The notes: generated by a model from the sequence alone, not told the origin. A stretch of 64,000 bases of DNA from Sphaerobacter sp. (GCA_029961075.1 JASBVL010000090.1:1-64000); one strand, 5' to 3'; numbered from the stretch's first letter, positions 22,650-31,766 are shown. Made by a program: numbers and translations.

Positions 22650-24149
22650 ATGGCGTCCGAGGGTCGGGCCACGCGTGACGAACTCGCCTACGTCAGCGCC
22701 GCCGAGCTGGCGGCGCGCATCAGGCGCCGGGACCTGTCGCCGGTTGAGGTCGTCGACGCCTTCATCCAGCGCATCGAGGAGCGCAACCCCAGCCTCAATG
22801 CCTTCGTCTACTTCGGCTTCAACCTCGCCCGGCAGCGCGCCAGGGAAGCCGAGCGAGCGGTAGTGGCCGGCGAGGACCTGGGGCCGCTCCACGGCGTCCC
22901 CACGGCGATCAAGGACCTGTTCGACTTCCGCCCCGGCTGGGTGAGCACCTTCGGCGGGGTGCGTGCCTTCAAGGACTACGTGGCGGACTCGTACTGCGTC
23001 TACGCCGAGCGGATGGAACGGGCCGGCGCCATCCTGCTGGGCAAGACGAACAGCCCGATCATGGGCTTCCGCGGCACCTGCGACAACTATCTCTTCGGTC
23101 CGACCCGCAACCCGTTCGACCTGTCGCGAAACAGCGGCGGGTCCTCGGGGGGCAGCGCCGCGGCCGTGGCCGATGGGCTCCTACCGCTCGCCGAGGGCAC
23201 CGATGGCGGCGGGTCGATCCGGATCCCGGCCGCCTGGTGCGGCGTGTACGGCTACAAGCCATCGTTCGGCCGGGTACCCTACGTCAGCCGACCCAACGCG
23301 TTCGGCGGCACCATGCCGTTCCTCTTCGAGGGGCCGCTGACCCGCACGGTCGAAGACGCGGCCCTCGCCCTGAACGTGCTCGCCGGCTACGACGCGCGCG
23401 ACCCGTTCAGCCTGGACCAGCAGGTCGACTTCACCGCTGCCCTCCGGCGATCGATCACGGGTTGGAAGATCGCGTACAGCCCCGACTTCGATGTCTACCC
23501 GGTGGACGCGCGGGTTCAGGCGGTCGTGAGCGACGCCGTCACGGCCTTCGCTGACGCAGGGGCCGAGGTCGACGAGGTGCGGGTGGGGATCACCCGCGAT
23601 CAGCGTGAGCTGAGCGATCTCTGGTGTCGCCAGATCATCCCCATCAACGTCGCCCTGTTCGAGGGGATGAAGCGCGCCGGGATCGACCTGCTGCGGGATC
23701 ATCGCGACGACTTCCCCCCGGAGTATCTCCGCTGGATCGAGGAGGGCTACCGCCTGACGGCGGTCGACTACGTTCGCGACCTGGAGATGCGGACCGAGGT
23801 GTACGACGCTATCCAGGGCGTGCTCCAGCAGTACGATCTGCTCGTCACCCCCACCCTCGCCTGCCTGCCGGTCGAGAACGCAGACGACGGCAACACGGTG
23901 GGCCCCTCCGCGATCAACGGCGTACCGGTCGACCCGCTCATCGGCTGGTGCATGACGTATCTGGTCAACTTCACGGGTCACCCGGCCGCATCGATCCCGG
24001 CCGGGCTGGTCGACGGGCGGCTACCGGTGGGGATGCAGATCATCGGCCGGCGGTATGCCGACGCGGACGTGCTCACCGCCAGCGCCGTGTTCGAGCAACT
24101 GCGTCCCTGGCGCCAGACCTACGATATCCCGGCCAACCGGCCCATCTGA
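22650..24149 (+). CDS. Amidase-signature-family hydrolase
   Basis: 499-aa amidase with the Ser-cisSer-Lys machinery: Lys in TAIKDL, the glycine/serine-rich SGGSSGGSAAAVADG and EGTDGGGSIRIPAAWCG. It resembles 6-aminohexanoate-cyclic-dimer or fatty-acid-amide hydrolases more than GatA, since it lacks gatC/gatB neighbours. I would not link it to tRNA amidation despite adjacent aspS. GGGAGG precedes ATG 22650. It ends at a GC-rich hairpin. Substrate unknown. Confidence 0.88.
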   Translation: MASEGRATRDELAYVSAAELAARIRRRDLSPVEVVDAFIQRIEERNPSLNAFVYFGFNLARQRAREAERAVVAGEDLGPLHGVPTAIKDLFDFRPGWVSTFGGVRAFKDYVADSYCVYAERMERAGAILLGKTNSPIMGFRGTCDNYLFGPTRNPFDLSRNSGGSSGGSAAAVADGLLPLAEGTDGGGSIRIPAAWCGVYGYKPSFGRVPYVSRPNAFGGTMPFLFEGPLTRTVEDAALALNVLAGYDARDPFSLDQQVDFTAALRRSITGWKIAYSPDFDVYPVDARVQAVVSDAVTAFADAGAEVDEVRVGITRDQRELSDLWCRQIIPINVALFEGMKRAGIDLLRDHRDDFPPEYLRWIEEGYRLTAVDYVRDLEMRTEVYDAIQGVLQQYDLLVTPTLACLPVENADDGNTVGPSAINGVPVDPLIGWCMTYLVNFTGHPAASIPAGLVDGRLPVGMQIIGRRYADADVLTASAVFEQLRPWRQTYDIPANRPI

Positions 24150-24150
24150 T

Positions 24151-24177
24151 GCGGTGGGCCCGTTCTGGGCCCGCCGC
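24151..24177. terminator. Hairpin between convergent amidase and TolB-like genes
   Basis: GCGGTGGGCCC (24151-24161), loop GTTCT, GGGCCCGCCGC (24167-24177): 11 bp with one G-T pair, starting one base after the amidase stop. No T-tract. Confidence 0.5.
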
Positions 24178-24274
24178 CCCACAACACCATCAGGGTTGGG
24201 CAGGGTCGCTCACGGCGCGTGAACGGAAAACTGGGGTCGGCACACCCGCTGGGCTCAGGCGGCCGCGGGGCGGA

Positions 24275-25273
24275 CTAGGGCGCCCAGGACATGCCGGAGA
24301 CGGCGTCGATGCCGTCGTCCTTGAACAGGGTCTCGGGATTGCCCAACGCCGGTACGCCGTCCGCGCCGACGCGGAAGGGAGCCGCCACGGCCTTGAACGA
24401 CGCGCCATCCGCGCGGAAGAACGCCAGGTAGGTCCCGTCGGGCGACCACGCCGGGGACGCGACATCGCCCAGGTGGGTCAACTGGATCGGCGTGCCGCCG
24501 TCCGCCGGCACCACCCAGATGTCGTTCGCGGTCCCGGTTCGCCCAACGTAGGCGATCCAGCGGCCATCCGGCGACCAGGCGGGCGCGTAGGCGCCCTGCT
24601 CACTTTGGACGAGCGGCTCGAGCGCGCCGGTATTGAGGTCCACCTTCCAGAGCTGCGTCCAGCGCTGCAGGTCGCTCTCGCCGGTGGTGCGCTGAGCGAA
24701 GACGATCTGCGAGCCATCCGGGGAGAAGTCCGGATGCTCGACGTTCTCACCGCTGATCGTGGACTGGGAGACCGGGACCGGGTCCGCCCCCAATAATGGG
24801 ATGAGCCACAGGGCGTTCTTGACCGAGTTACGGTCGCTCACGAACGCGATCGCATCGCCGGTGCGGGACCAGACCGGGTCGAGCGCCCACATCGCCTGGG
24901 CGACGTACGCCTGGGTGCCGGGCTGGAGGGGTGGCTGGTGGTAGGTCAGTTGCTCCATCCCGCTGCCGTCGGCGCTGGCGACGTACAGATCAGAGAAAGC
25001 ATCGCCGGTGCGCACGAACACGAAGCGGGTCCCGTCGCCCGACCAGCGCGGGTACGACGCATCGCCGACGTCCGTGATCCTGGTGGAATCGCCGTCCCAG
25101 ACGTGGACGTCGCCATTCTTCACGTAGAGGATCCGCCCGCGCGGCGGCGCGCCGGGCGCAGCCCGCCCGTCCAGGAGCGGATCGGGCGCACCGCAGGCGG
25201 CACCGACGATCCCCAGCACCAGGAGGAGGATCGGTCCCAGCCACACGACCGGACGCCAGGTTCGCATCATCAT
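24275..25273 (-). CDS. TolB/PD40 beta-propeller lipoprotein
   Basis: 332-aa secreted protein. The N-terminal membrane segment (VVWLGPILLLVLGIVG) ends in GAAC, a plausible lipobox. Five or more PD40 blades follow, each with a P-x-WSxDGxxIAF-type core (PRWSGDGTRFVFV, PDFSPDGSQIVFA, PAWSPDGRWIAYV, PAWSPDGTYLAFF). It probably folds as a six-bladed propeller for protein or glycan binding. Its first ATG overlaps the murE stop (ATGA), so it closes the wall-gene operon. No partner such as Pal is visible. Confidence 0.85.
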   Translation of the reverse strand: MMMRTWRPVVWLGPILLLVLGIVGAACGAPDPLLDGRAAPGAPPRGRILYVKNGDVHVWDGDSTRITDVGDASYPRWSGDGTRFVFVRTGDAFSDLYVASADGSGMEQLTYHQPPLQPGTQAYVAQAMWALDPVWSRTGDAIAFVSDRNSVKNALWLIPLLGADPVPVSQSTISGENVEHPDFSPDGSQIVFAQRTTGESDLQRWTQLWKVDLNTGALEPLVQSEQGAYAPAWSPDGRWIAYVGRTGTANDIWVVPADGGTPIQLTHLGDVASPAWSPDGTYLAFFRADGASFKAVAAPFRVGADGVPALGNPETLFKDDGIDAVSGMSWAP

Positions 25274-26817
25274 GGCTCGCCTTTTCCCGCGGCATCGCTC
25301 AGGCCGTAGCCACGCTCACGCAGCGCCAGGGCGGCCTCCTCGGCTTCATCCCAGGTCCGCCGCTCGGCCCCGTAGATAATACAGCGTTCATGGCCTTTGC
25401 CGGCGAGCAGGATCGCATCGCCCGGCGCGGCGCGCTCGATCGCCGCGCGGATCGCGGCGCGGCGGTCCTCGACGCAGATGTAGTCCCGGCCCTCGACCGC
25501 CCCGGCCTCGCGCGCGCCGGCCGCGATCTCGGCAATGATCGCGTCCGGGTCTTCAAAGCGTGGATCTTCGGAGGTGAAGACCGAGAAGTCGGCCAGCCGC
25601 GCGGCGACGGCTCCCTGGAGCGGGCGCTTGGTCCGGTCGCGCTCGCCCGCGCTGCCGAAGACCGCGATGATCCGCCCCGGCACCAGCGAGCGGATCAACC
25701 GCAGCGCCTTCTCCAGGGAATCGGGCGTGTGCGCGTAGTCCACGATCACGGTGAAGGGCTGCCCGAGGTCCAGGCGCCGCATCCGCCCCGGGACGCCCGG
25801 CAGCGACGCCAGTCCCCGCGCGATCACATCCGGGCTGAGGCCCAGCAGGTGCCCCACACCCGCGGCGGCCAGCGCATTGTCCACGTTGAAGCCACCGATG
25901 AGGTTCAGGTGCACGGTCGCGTCGCCCGCGGGGGTGATCAGGCGGAACGACGTCCCGCTGGCTGAGAGGCGCACGTCCTCCGCCCGCAGGTCGGCCGCGT
26001 TCCCGCGGCTGCTGAACCAGAGAATGGGCGCAGCCCCGGCCGCCGCGGCGATCGATCGCACCCCCTCGTCGTCCCGGTTCAGGACCACACCGGTTGCGTA
26101 GGGCCGCGCCGGGCGGGCCGCGACACGCTCCAGCAGCCGCGCCTTGGCCTGGCGGTAGGCCGCGATCGAGCCGTGGAACTCGAGGTGCTCGTGGGTGATG
26201 TTGGTGACCACGGCCACGTCGAACGGGCACCCGTCGAGTCGGTGGAGCGCGAGCCCGTGCGAGGTGGCCTCCAGGATAGCCCAATCCACGTCGGCATCCC
26301 GCATCCGGGCCAGCAGACGCTGCACGTCCAGCGACTCGGGCGTCGTCTGACGCGCGTCATGATCGACGATCTCGTCGCCCACCCGCACGGCGATCGTGCC
26401 GATCAAACCGGTGCGCAACCCCGCCGAGCGGAGCAGCGCATCCACCAGGTAGGAGGTCGTCGTCTTCCCGTCGGTGCCGGTGATGCCGATCATGCCGAGC
26501 GCGTCGGCTGGGTGCTGGAAGAAGTTCAGCGCCACCTGCGGCAGCGCCGCCCGGGTGTCCGGCACCGCCGCGGCCGCCGGGTACTCGGCCAGCGCCGGCT
26601 CCCACGCCTCGACGAGCGCCGCCACGGCGCCGCGGGCGCGGGCATCCTGCAGATACCGGTGCCCGTCGGTGTAGCCGCCGCGGAGGGCCACGAAGAGGCT
26701 GCCCGGCCGCGCCAGCCGCGAGTCGTAGCAGACATCCGTGATCGGCAGCGCCGGGTCGCCGTCGCAGCGGACGACCGGCACCCCGCGCAGCAGGTCAGCG
26801 AAGCTGATAGGTCTCAT
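25270..26817 (-). CDS. murE: UDP-MurNAc-tripeptide synthetase MurE
   Basis: 515-aa Mur ligase that adds the third residue of the peptidoglycan stem. ATP site GTDGKTTT (114-121); the carbamylated Lys is probably Lys225 in YRQAKARLL; C-terminal VDYAHTPDSL and AGKGHE. The motif that reads the diamino acid is EDPR (417-420) instead of the DNPR of meso-diaminopimelate enzymes. A non-DAP residue such as Lys or Orn is therefore plausible, which the adjacent femX supports. ATG 26817 overlaps the femX stop (ATGA). An upstream in-frame extension lies in femX and is rejected. Confidence 0.94.
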   Translation of the reverse strand: MRPISFADLLRGVPVVRCDGDPALPITDVCYDSRLARPGSLFVALRGGYTDGHRYLQDARARGAVAALVEAWEPALAEYPAAAAVPDTRAALPQVALNFFQHPADALGMIGITGTDGKTTTSYLVDALLRSAGLRTGLIGTIAVRVGDEIVDHDARQTTPESLDVQRLLARMRDADVDWAILEATSHGLALHRLDGCPFDVAVVTNITHEHLEFHGSIAAYRQAKARLLERVAARPARPYATGVVLNRDDEGVRSIAAAAGAAPILWFSSRGNAADLRAEDVRLSASGTSFRLITPAGDATVHLNLIGGFNVDNALAAAGVGHLLGLSPDVIARGLASLPGVPGRMRRLDLGQPFTVIVDYAHTPDSLEKALRLIRSLVPGRIIAVFGSAGERDRTKRPLQGAVAARLADFSVFTSEDPRFEDPDAIIAEIAAGAREAGAVEGRDYICVEDRRAAIRAAIERAAPGDAILLAGKGHERCIIYGAERRTWDEAEEAALALRERGYGLSDAAGKGEP

Positions 26818-27878
26818 CTGGTTCCTGGTCCAAACCTGCGCCACACGCGCACCAGCGCGGGCAGAGAGGAGCGCTCGACGACGCCCGGGTAGCTGACAAC
26901 TTCGCCCCCGAACCCTTGCTTGAAGCGGTAGACGCCCCACAGCCCGGCGCGTACATTGACCGTGTCGCGGGGCTCCGCCACGTCGGGCGGCGGCTCGTCC
27001 TTGGGCGGGATCCCCCACAGGTCGTAGACCCGACACCCCGCCGCCCGGGCCCACTGCATGGCCGCGAACTGTAGCAGGTAGGACGGCATGTGTCGCTGGT
27101 GCCGGCCCGCCGACGCGCCGTACAGATAGATCGCCTCCTGCCCCTGACGCACCACGATGATCGCCGCCGCGGGATCGCCATCCACCTCCGCCAGGATCAG
27201 GGCCGCGTCGTCACCGAAGGTGGTGAGGACGTCCCGATAGTATTCAACGCGGTGAATGCCGAACTTGTCACGTTGGCCGGTCTCGGTGAGCAGGCGATAG
27301 AAGCGCGGGATGTCGTCCAGGGTGCCGATCCGGGTCGACACGCCGCGTCGCCGCGCCAGCCGGATGTTGTACCGGGTCTTGGGGCGCATGGCGTTGAGGA
27401 GCTCGTCGTCGGACCGGTCGACGCGGACCTTGATCGTGCGCTGCGGCTGGAACTCCAGGTCGCTCGGCTGCCAGCCGAGCGAGCCGGCGCGCAGCGCGCC
27501 GGACCAGGGGCGGTCTGGCTCAATGAAAAGGACCATCGCGCGCTCGCGCCGGGCCCAGTGATCCAGCGCGGTGGTGACCGTGGCCGCGAGCACCGGATCG
27601 TCGAGGTCGCGCCCCATCGGCCCACGCGGCACGTAGGCTATCCGAACCGGCCCCGCGGTTCGAAGCAGCATCTGCGCGGCGGCCACCGCCGTGCCGTGCT
27701 GCGACAGGAGCAGGCGACGCGGCTGCCAGCCGTGGCGCGACTTGAAGGCGCCCCAGCGCCAGCCCTGGAGCAGATGGCCGCCTAACTCGGCCACCACCGC
27801 GTCCCAGGACGCCGCATCATCGACGATGCGCGCCGTCACGGCACCCGCTCGGCCCGGATCAATCGGCCGATGGGTCAT
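26814..27878 (-). CDS. FemX/FemAB-family peptidyltransferase
   Basis: 354-aa protein with the two GNAT-like domains of Fem ligases, which add amino acids from aminoacyl-tRNA to the side chain of the third stem residue of lipid II. Seen: LLQGWRWGAFKSRHGWQPRRLLL, YVPRGPMG, the central MRPKTRYNIRLARRRGV, YLYGAS and the C-terminal YDLWGIPP...GVYRFKQGFGG, all typical. It overlaps the HEAT gene upstream and murE downstream by ATGA each, so stem-peptide synthesis and branching are encoded as one unit. The amino acid transferred is unknown. Confidence 0.9.
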   Translation of the reverse strand: MTHRPIDPGRAGAVTARIVDDAASWDAVVAELGGHLLQGWRWGAFKSRHGWQPRRLLLSQHGTAVAAAQMLLRTAGPVRIAYVPRGPMGRDLDDPVLAATVTTALDHWARRERAMVLFIEPDRPWSGALRAGSLGWQPSDLEFQPQRTIKVRVDRSDDELLNAMRPKTRYNIRLARRRGVSTRIGTLDDIPRFYRLLTETGQRDKFGIHRVEYYRDVLTTFGDDAALILAEVDGDPAAAIIVVRQGQEAIYLYGASAGRHQRHMPSYLLQFAAMQWARAAGCRVYDLWGIPPKDEPPPDVAEPRDTVNVRAGLWGVYRFKQGFGGEVVSYPGVVERSSLPALVRVWRRFGPGTR

Positions 27879-28831
27879 AGGTGCGGCCGCAGGGGATCGG
27901 TAGCATACAGCGCCTGGGCCAGCGCGTCCTCGGCAGCCTCCCGCACGACGGCGTCTTCATCCCGGCTCAGGCGCCGGAGCGCGTTGATCGCGGTTCGCCC
28001 GCCAATCTGCCCCAGTGCCCCGATCGCCGCCGTCTGCACCTCGCGGTCTTCATCGCCGAGCAGACTCAACAGGGGATCGACTGCCTGGGGATCGCCCAGC
28101 TCGCCAGCAGCCTTGGCTGCCTCGTAGCGGAACTCGGGGTCGTCGTTCTCCATCTCGGCCAGCACCGTCGGCAGCCAACGCTGATCGAGGCTCCGGCCCA
28201 TGCCGAAGAGCGCGCTCACGCGCATCTCCCGGTCGTCGGAGGCATAGGCCGCCGCGATCTCATCGTGCACCTCGGGGTCATCCGCCCACCACGCGAGCGA
28301 CTCCAGCGCCCGTCGCCGGACCCACACCGCCGCCTCGGAGTGGAGAAGCCCGATCAGCGCCGCCCGCACCTGCGCCGCGCGGGTCGCGTCGAGTTCGTCG
28401 ATGCTCGCCAGGTAGGCGAACTGCCCCAGTGCCGCCGCGATGGCCTCGAGGACGGCCGGCTCCCGCTCTTGCGCCAGGAGCGCGAGCAGGTCGTCGAGGC
28501 AGGTGGTGCTCTGGTCCTCCCACAGGCCGGAGACCGCCACCGCCCGGACCTCGGGGTCGGGATCTTCCAGGGCGATCCGCAGGATGCGGCAGAAGTTCAG
28601 CCCCAGGTTGGTCTCCGCCAGGTCGACCATCTGCCGCACCAGGTAGCGGCGTGCCTCCAGCGGCATCTCCGGCCAGGCGCTGCGGATCCGCCCGGCCGTC
28701 CCCCTACTCACATCGGAGAGCTCCGCGACGGCGCTGGCGGAGCGCTGGCCCTCCGCGATGGCCTTCAGTCGCTGGAGGATGCGCTCGTCGCCAGGATCAG
28801 TCAGTCGTGCTCGGTTGATAGTAGAAGACAT
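27875..28831 (-). CDS. HEAT-repeat protein
   Basis: 318 aa made of helical HEAT/PBS-lyase-like repeats, e.g. DPDPEVRAVAVSGLWE, DDREMRVSALFGMGR, DDPEFRYEAAKAAGELGD, DEDREVQTAAIGALGQIGG and DEDAVVREAAEDALAQAL. It has no catalytic motif or signal peptide, so a cytoplasmic scaffold is likely. Its start overlaps the upstream unknown gene by 35 bases and its end overlaps femX by ATGA. The ATG at 28831 has no good ribosome site, so coupling to upstream translation is probable. Confidence 0.85.
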   Translation of the reverse strand: MSSTINRARLTDPGDERILQRLKAIAEGQRSASAVAELSDVSRGTAGRIRSAWPEMPLEARRYLVRQMVDLAETNLGLNFCRILRIALEDPDPEVRAVAVSGLWEDQSTTCLDDLLALLAQEREPAVLEAIAAALGQFAYLASIDELDATRAAQVRAALIGLLHSEAAVWVRRRALESLAWWADDPEVHDEIAAAYASDDREMRVSALFGMGRSLDQRWLPTVLAEMENDDPEFRYEAAKAAGELGDPQAVDPLLSLLGDEDREVQTAAIGALGQIGGRTAINALRRLSRDEDAVVREAAEDALAQALYATDPLRPHL

Positions 28832-30500
28832 CTTCCACGTCTGGATCTTCAGTGAACTGCGGATGCTCCGGCGATCGAACGATGTCGCGGATGAGCTCAG
28901 CCGTCATCGGCCGCTCGATGTTCGCCACGGCGAGCAGGTCATCGAGCATTGCCATGTACCGCCCCCCGTCGGCCTCGCCGATCCGCTCGAAGGTCACGGC
29001 GAGCACCTCCTCCGGCCGGCGCCGGATGCGCTCTTCCAGCGGCGCCTGGTTGGCCAGCCGCGGGAAGCGGTTCTCCGTGAGCAGCATGTTCTCCTGGGTA
29101 GCGCAGTAGAAGGTCGTCGGCCGGAAGACGTACCGCCCCTTCTTCTCGTCGAGGTAGAGGAGCTTCCGGTCTTCGCCCGACACCGGCAGGTACTCGATCA
29201 GGTACCGCCCGCTGTTCCCATTACGCTCAATCGTGATCAGCGCCCCCGGGACGAGGTTCTCGCTGAAGAACCGCTCGAACCCGGCCAGGTAGCCACCGCG
29301 GTTCGCGGTCGGGTACCGCAGCTCGACCAGGAAGGTCTCGAACGTCTGCGGCGACTCGAAGACGAGCACCGCGGCGCGCTGGTCGGGGACCATCGGCGGC
29401 GGGAATAGGGAGGCGAAGGTGGCGTCGTAGGGCAGCACGCCCAGGTTGTACTCATAGAACGTGAGCACGTGCTCCGCCACCGGCTCGGCGCGCTCGACCA
29501 CCTGCCCGGCGTAGTCGAGAAGGAAGCGATAGTCGCTGCCGATCTCGCTCGCCTTGCGCTTGGTCGTGCCGATGGTGGGGAGACCCGTCGTGGTCCAGAG
29601 GCGCTGGTCCGGCGTGCCGACGAACTCAAACTCACGATGCTCCCGCAGGAGGCGGAAGTTGAGCGCGAAGCGCGTCAGCTCGTAGTCGCTCGCCGACGGC
29701 GAGGCGCCCAGCGCGTCCTGGGCCAGGGTGTCGTCCGCCAGCGGCTCGCCCCGCTCCAGCAGATACTCGCGGATGCGCCGTAGCTCACCGCGGCTGAGGC
29801 GCGGAACCTTCTCCTCCGCCATCCACAGGTCGCCGAAGTTGGCAACCGATAGGTCCTGCCGTAGCTCCCGCCGAATGAGGTCGGCCAGCGCCGCATCATC
29901 CAGCGCGGCAAGCGCCTCGTCGGACAGCGCCTCGGCCGCTACCGAGACCACCTCAGGCTCGGGCGCAACCGCGGCCGGCTCCTGCTCCGCTGTGGGCTCG
30001 GGCGCAACCGCGGCCGGCTCCTGCTCCGCTGCGGGCTCGGCCTCCGCGGTCACGGCCCCGACCGGCTCGCCCGGGACTTCGTCCGCGACAACCTCCGGCC
30101 GACGGCGCGGCTCGAAGGCGGCGGGCTGCTCCGGGAGCGGGACGGGCTCCTGGAAGCGCCGCTTAAGCATGTGCGCCTCATCGACCTCGGGCTCGAACGT
30201 CGGCGCTCGCCCCTCCGCGGTCGTCGAGAAGACGACGCGGTCGTCGCTCTCCTCCCGATGGAACACCGCGGGGTTCATGGAGAGGACACGGTCGATCTCC
30301 GCGCTCCACTCCTCGGCGGAGCGCTCCGTGTGACGCGCGGCGTAGTACTCGGCAAGCGCGGCGAGCGGCCCTCGGATCGGCGCCGAGCGGGGGAACAGTC
30401 TCCCCATCGCGCGGAGCGCCTGGAAGATCTCCGCTGCCATCCGCTGCTCGTCGTCGGTCCCTGCGAACTGCGGGTTGGAAGCTACCTCTGCCGTCTGCAT
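28797..30500 (-). CDS. Large protein of unknown function
   Basis: 567 aa. Residues about 1-100 are helical, and about 105-205 are acidic, Pro/Ala/Glu-rich and probably disordered, containing a near-perfect 13-residue tandem repeat. Residues about 210-567 look folded (VLTFYEYNLGVLPYDATF, PQTFETFLVELRYPTANRGGYL, ENMLLTENRFPRL, ERIRRRPEEVLAVTFERIGEADGG). No signal peptide, membrane segment or known motif. GAGGAGAG lies ten bases before the ATG. It overlaps the HEAT gene and belongs to the femX-murE operon. I do not recognise it. Confidence 0.8.
   Translation of the reverse strand: MQTAEVASNPQFAGTDDEQRMAAEIFQALRAMGRLFPRSAPIRGPLAALAEYYAARHTERSAEEWSAEIDRVLSMNPAVFHREESDDRVVFSTTAEGRAPTFEPEVDEAHMLKRRFQEPVPLPEQPAAFEPRRRPEVVADEVPGEPVGAVTAEAEPAAEQEPAAVAPEPTAEQEPAAVAPEPEVVSVAAEALSDEALAALDDAALADLIRRELRQDLSVANFGDLWMAEEKVPRLSRGELRRIREYLLERGEPLADDTLAQDALGASPSASDYELTRFALNFRLLREHREFEFVGTPDQRLWTTTGLPTIGTTKRKASEIGSDYRFLLDYAGQVVERAEPVAEHVLTFYEYNLGVLPYDATFASLFPPPMVPDQRAAVLVFESPQTFETFLVELRYPTANRGGYLAGFERFFSENLVPGALITIERNGNSGRYLIEYLPVSGEDRKLLYLDEKKGRYVFRPTTFYCATQENMLLTENRFPRLANQAPLEERIRRRPEEVLAVTFERIGEADGGRYMAMLDDLLAVANIERPMTAELIRDIVRSPEHPQFTEDPDVEDVFYYQPSTTD
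29956..30033. repeat. Two tandem 39-bp units inside the unknown gene
   Basis: Units 29956-29994 and 29995-30033 differ at one base near their ends; a partial third unit begins at 30034. They encode 13-residue acidic Ala/Pro/Glu repeats in the linker of the 567-aa protein. Slippage could change linker length without shifting the frame. Confidence 0.85.
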
Positions 30501-30546
30501 GCCGGATCCACTCTCCTCGCGTCGATGCCTGGGAGGTCCGCGCGCC

Positions 30547-30669
30547 TCAGCGGCTCAATCGCTCCCGGAGCGCACGGACGAGGTCGTCGGTCGTCATCGG
30601 TTTGGACGAATTCCGGAGCAAGAACAAGAGATAGGTGAGATGCTCATCGCTAAGGCGCATGCTCGACAT
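30547..30669 (-). CDS. Small 40-aa protein
   Basis: 40 aa beginning MSSMRLSDEHLTYLLFLL and ending DDLVRALRERLSR; two short helices, possibly amphipathic. The ATG at 30669 has GGGAGG seven bases ahead. A likely promoter (TTGCCC-18-TACACT on the minus strand, around 30705-30745) precedes it. It would be the first gene of the operon that continues through the 567-aa, HEAT, femX, murE and TolB-like genes. No family recognised. Confidence 0.55.
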   Translation of the reverse strand: MSSMRLSDEHLTYLLFLLRNSSKPMTTDDLVRALRERLSR

Positions 30670-30758
30670 GCCGATCCCTCCCATCGTCGAGGCCCCTTCG
30701 TCAAAGTGTACATGTGGGGGACGGGATCGGGCAACGCGCGAGCACGCCGCGCAGCCCC

Positions 30759-31766
30759 TCACCCGCTCGCGGCCGCCCGCAGGGCGAGCGCCACCGCACC
30801 GAGGATCGCCGAGTCCCCACGGAACTCGGCGGTGGCCAGTCGCAGGCGGCGCACCGACGCCGGGTAGGAATACTGGCGCACGCGCGCCCCGAGCGGATCC
30901 ATCAGCGGCGCGCCCACCTCAGCCACGGAGCCGCCGACGATGACCGCCGCCGGATTCAGCACCGTGATTAGATTGGCGATTGCCAAGCCGAGCACGCGAA
31001 CCGTCTCCGTGACGACCTCCCGCGCAATCTCGTCGCCCGCCTGCGCCTGCTCGAAGATCGAGCGCACCGTGATCGCGCGGGGGCGCGACCACGCCTCGAC
31101 CGCCTCCGGCCGTGCCCGCCTCAGCCGCTCCCGGAACCCTTCGATGATCGCCGGCGCAGCGGCATACGCCTCCAGGTGCCCTGGCTTGCCGCACGAGCAG
31201 ATCGGTCCGCCGGTCGAGACCACCATGTGCCCGATCTCACCCGCCGTCCCGCTGCCGCCATGCACCAGTTGGCCGTCCACGATGATGCCGCCGCCGACGC
31301 CGGTGCCCAGGTGGACGTAGACCACGTCGGCGCAGCCGCGCGCGGCCCCGTAGGTCGCCTCGCCGACCGCCGCCGCGCGGGCGTCATTCTCCAGCACGCT
31401 CGGGATGCCAACCAACTCTTCCAGAAGGTTGACGAGCGGGAACTGCTCAAACCCGGGGGCGCGATGCGACAGGAGGGTCACCCCACGGTCGGGGTCCACC
31501 GGTCCACCGAAGGCGATGCCGATGCGCGCGATCTCGCTCAGGTCGGCGCCAGCCGTTCGACAGGCCTGGTCGATCAGGCTCTTCACCGTGTCCACCACCA
31601 CGGGAGCCGGCGCCGAGGCGTCGATCGACCGGGCCTCCGCCACGATCCGGCCGGACGGCTCCGCCACCACCACGCGCTGACCCCGGCCGGCGATCTCCAC
31701 GCCGATGACATAGCGCTGATGCGCGGGAAGCGCACCCCACTGTCCCGGGAGCTCGGCCTGTCTCAA
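30759..31766 (-). CDS. ROK-family sugar kinase or regulator
   Basis: 335 aa. Sugar-kinase phosphate loops (VIGVEIAGRGQRVVVAEPSGR, VHLGTGVGGGIIVDG), ENDARAAAVGEA, and the ROK zinc motif as GEIGHMV...CSCGKPGHLEAYA. Its last Cys is replaced by His. There is no N-terminal helix-turn-helix, so a kinase (glucokinase-like) is more likely than an NagC/XylR repressor. The TTG start at 31766 is chosen because GGAGGAGGT lies five bases ahead. Upstream in-frame starts have no ribosome site. Confidence 0.87.
   Translation of the reverse strand: MRQAELPGQWGALPAHQRYVIGVEIAGRGQRVVVAEPSGRIVAEARSIDASAPAPVVVDTVKSLIDQACRTAGADLSEIARIGIAFGGPVDPDRGVTLLSHRAPGFEQFPLVNLLEELVGIPSVLENDARAAAVGEATYGAARGCADVVYVHLGTGVGGGIIVDGQLVHGGSGTAGEIGHMVVSTGGPICSCGKPGHLEAYAAAPAIIEGFRERLRRARPEAVEAWSRPRAITVRSIFEQAQAGDEIAREVVTETVRVLGLAIANLITVLNPAAVIVGGSVAEVGAPLMDPLGARVRQYSYPASVRRLRLATAEFRGDSAILGAVALALRAAASG

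Noticed and set aside
22650-24149. GatA subunit of tRNA amidotransferase
   Set aside because: No gatC/gatB nearby, and the sequence is closer to general amidases; adjacency to aspS is not enough.
29956-30040. CRISPR-like direct repeats
   Set aside because: The units are contiguous, in frame and without spacers; they encode a protein linker.
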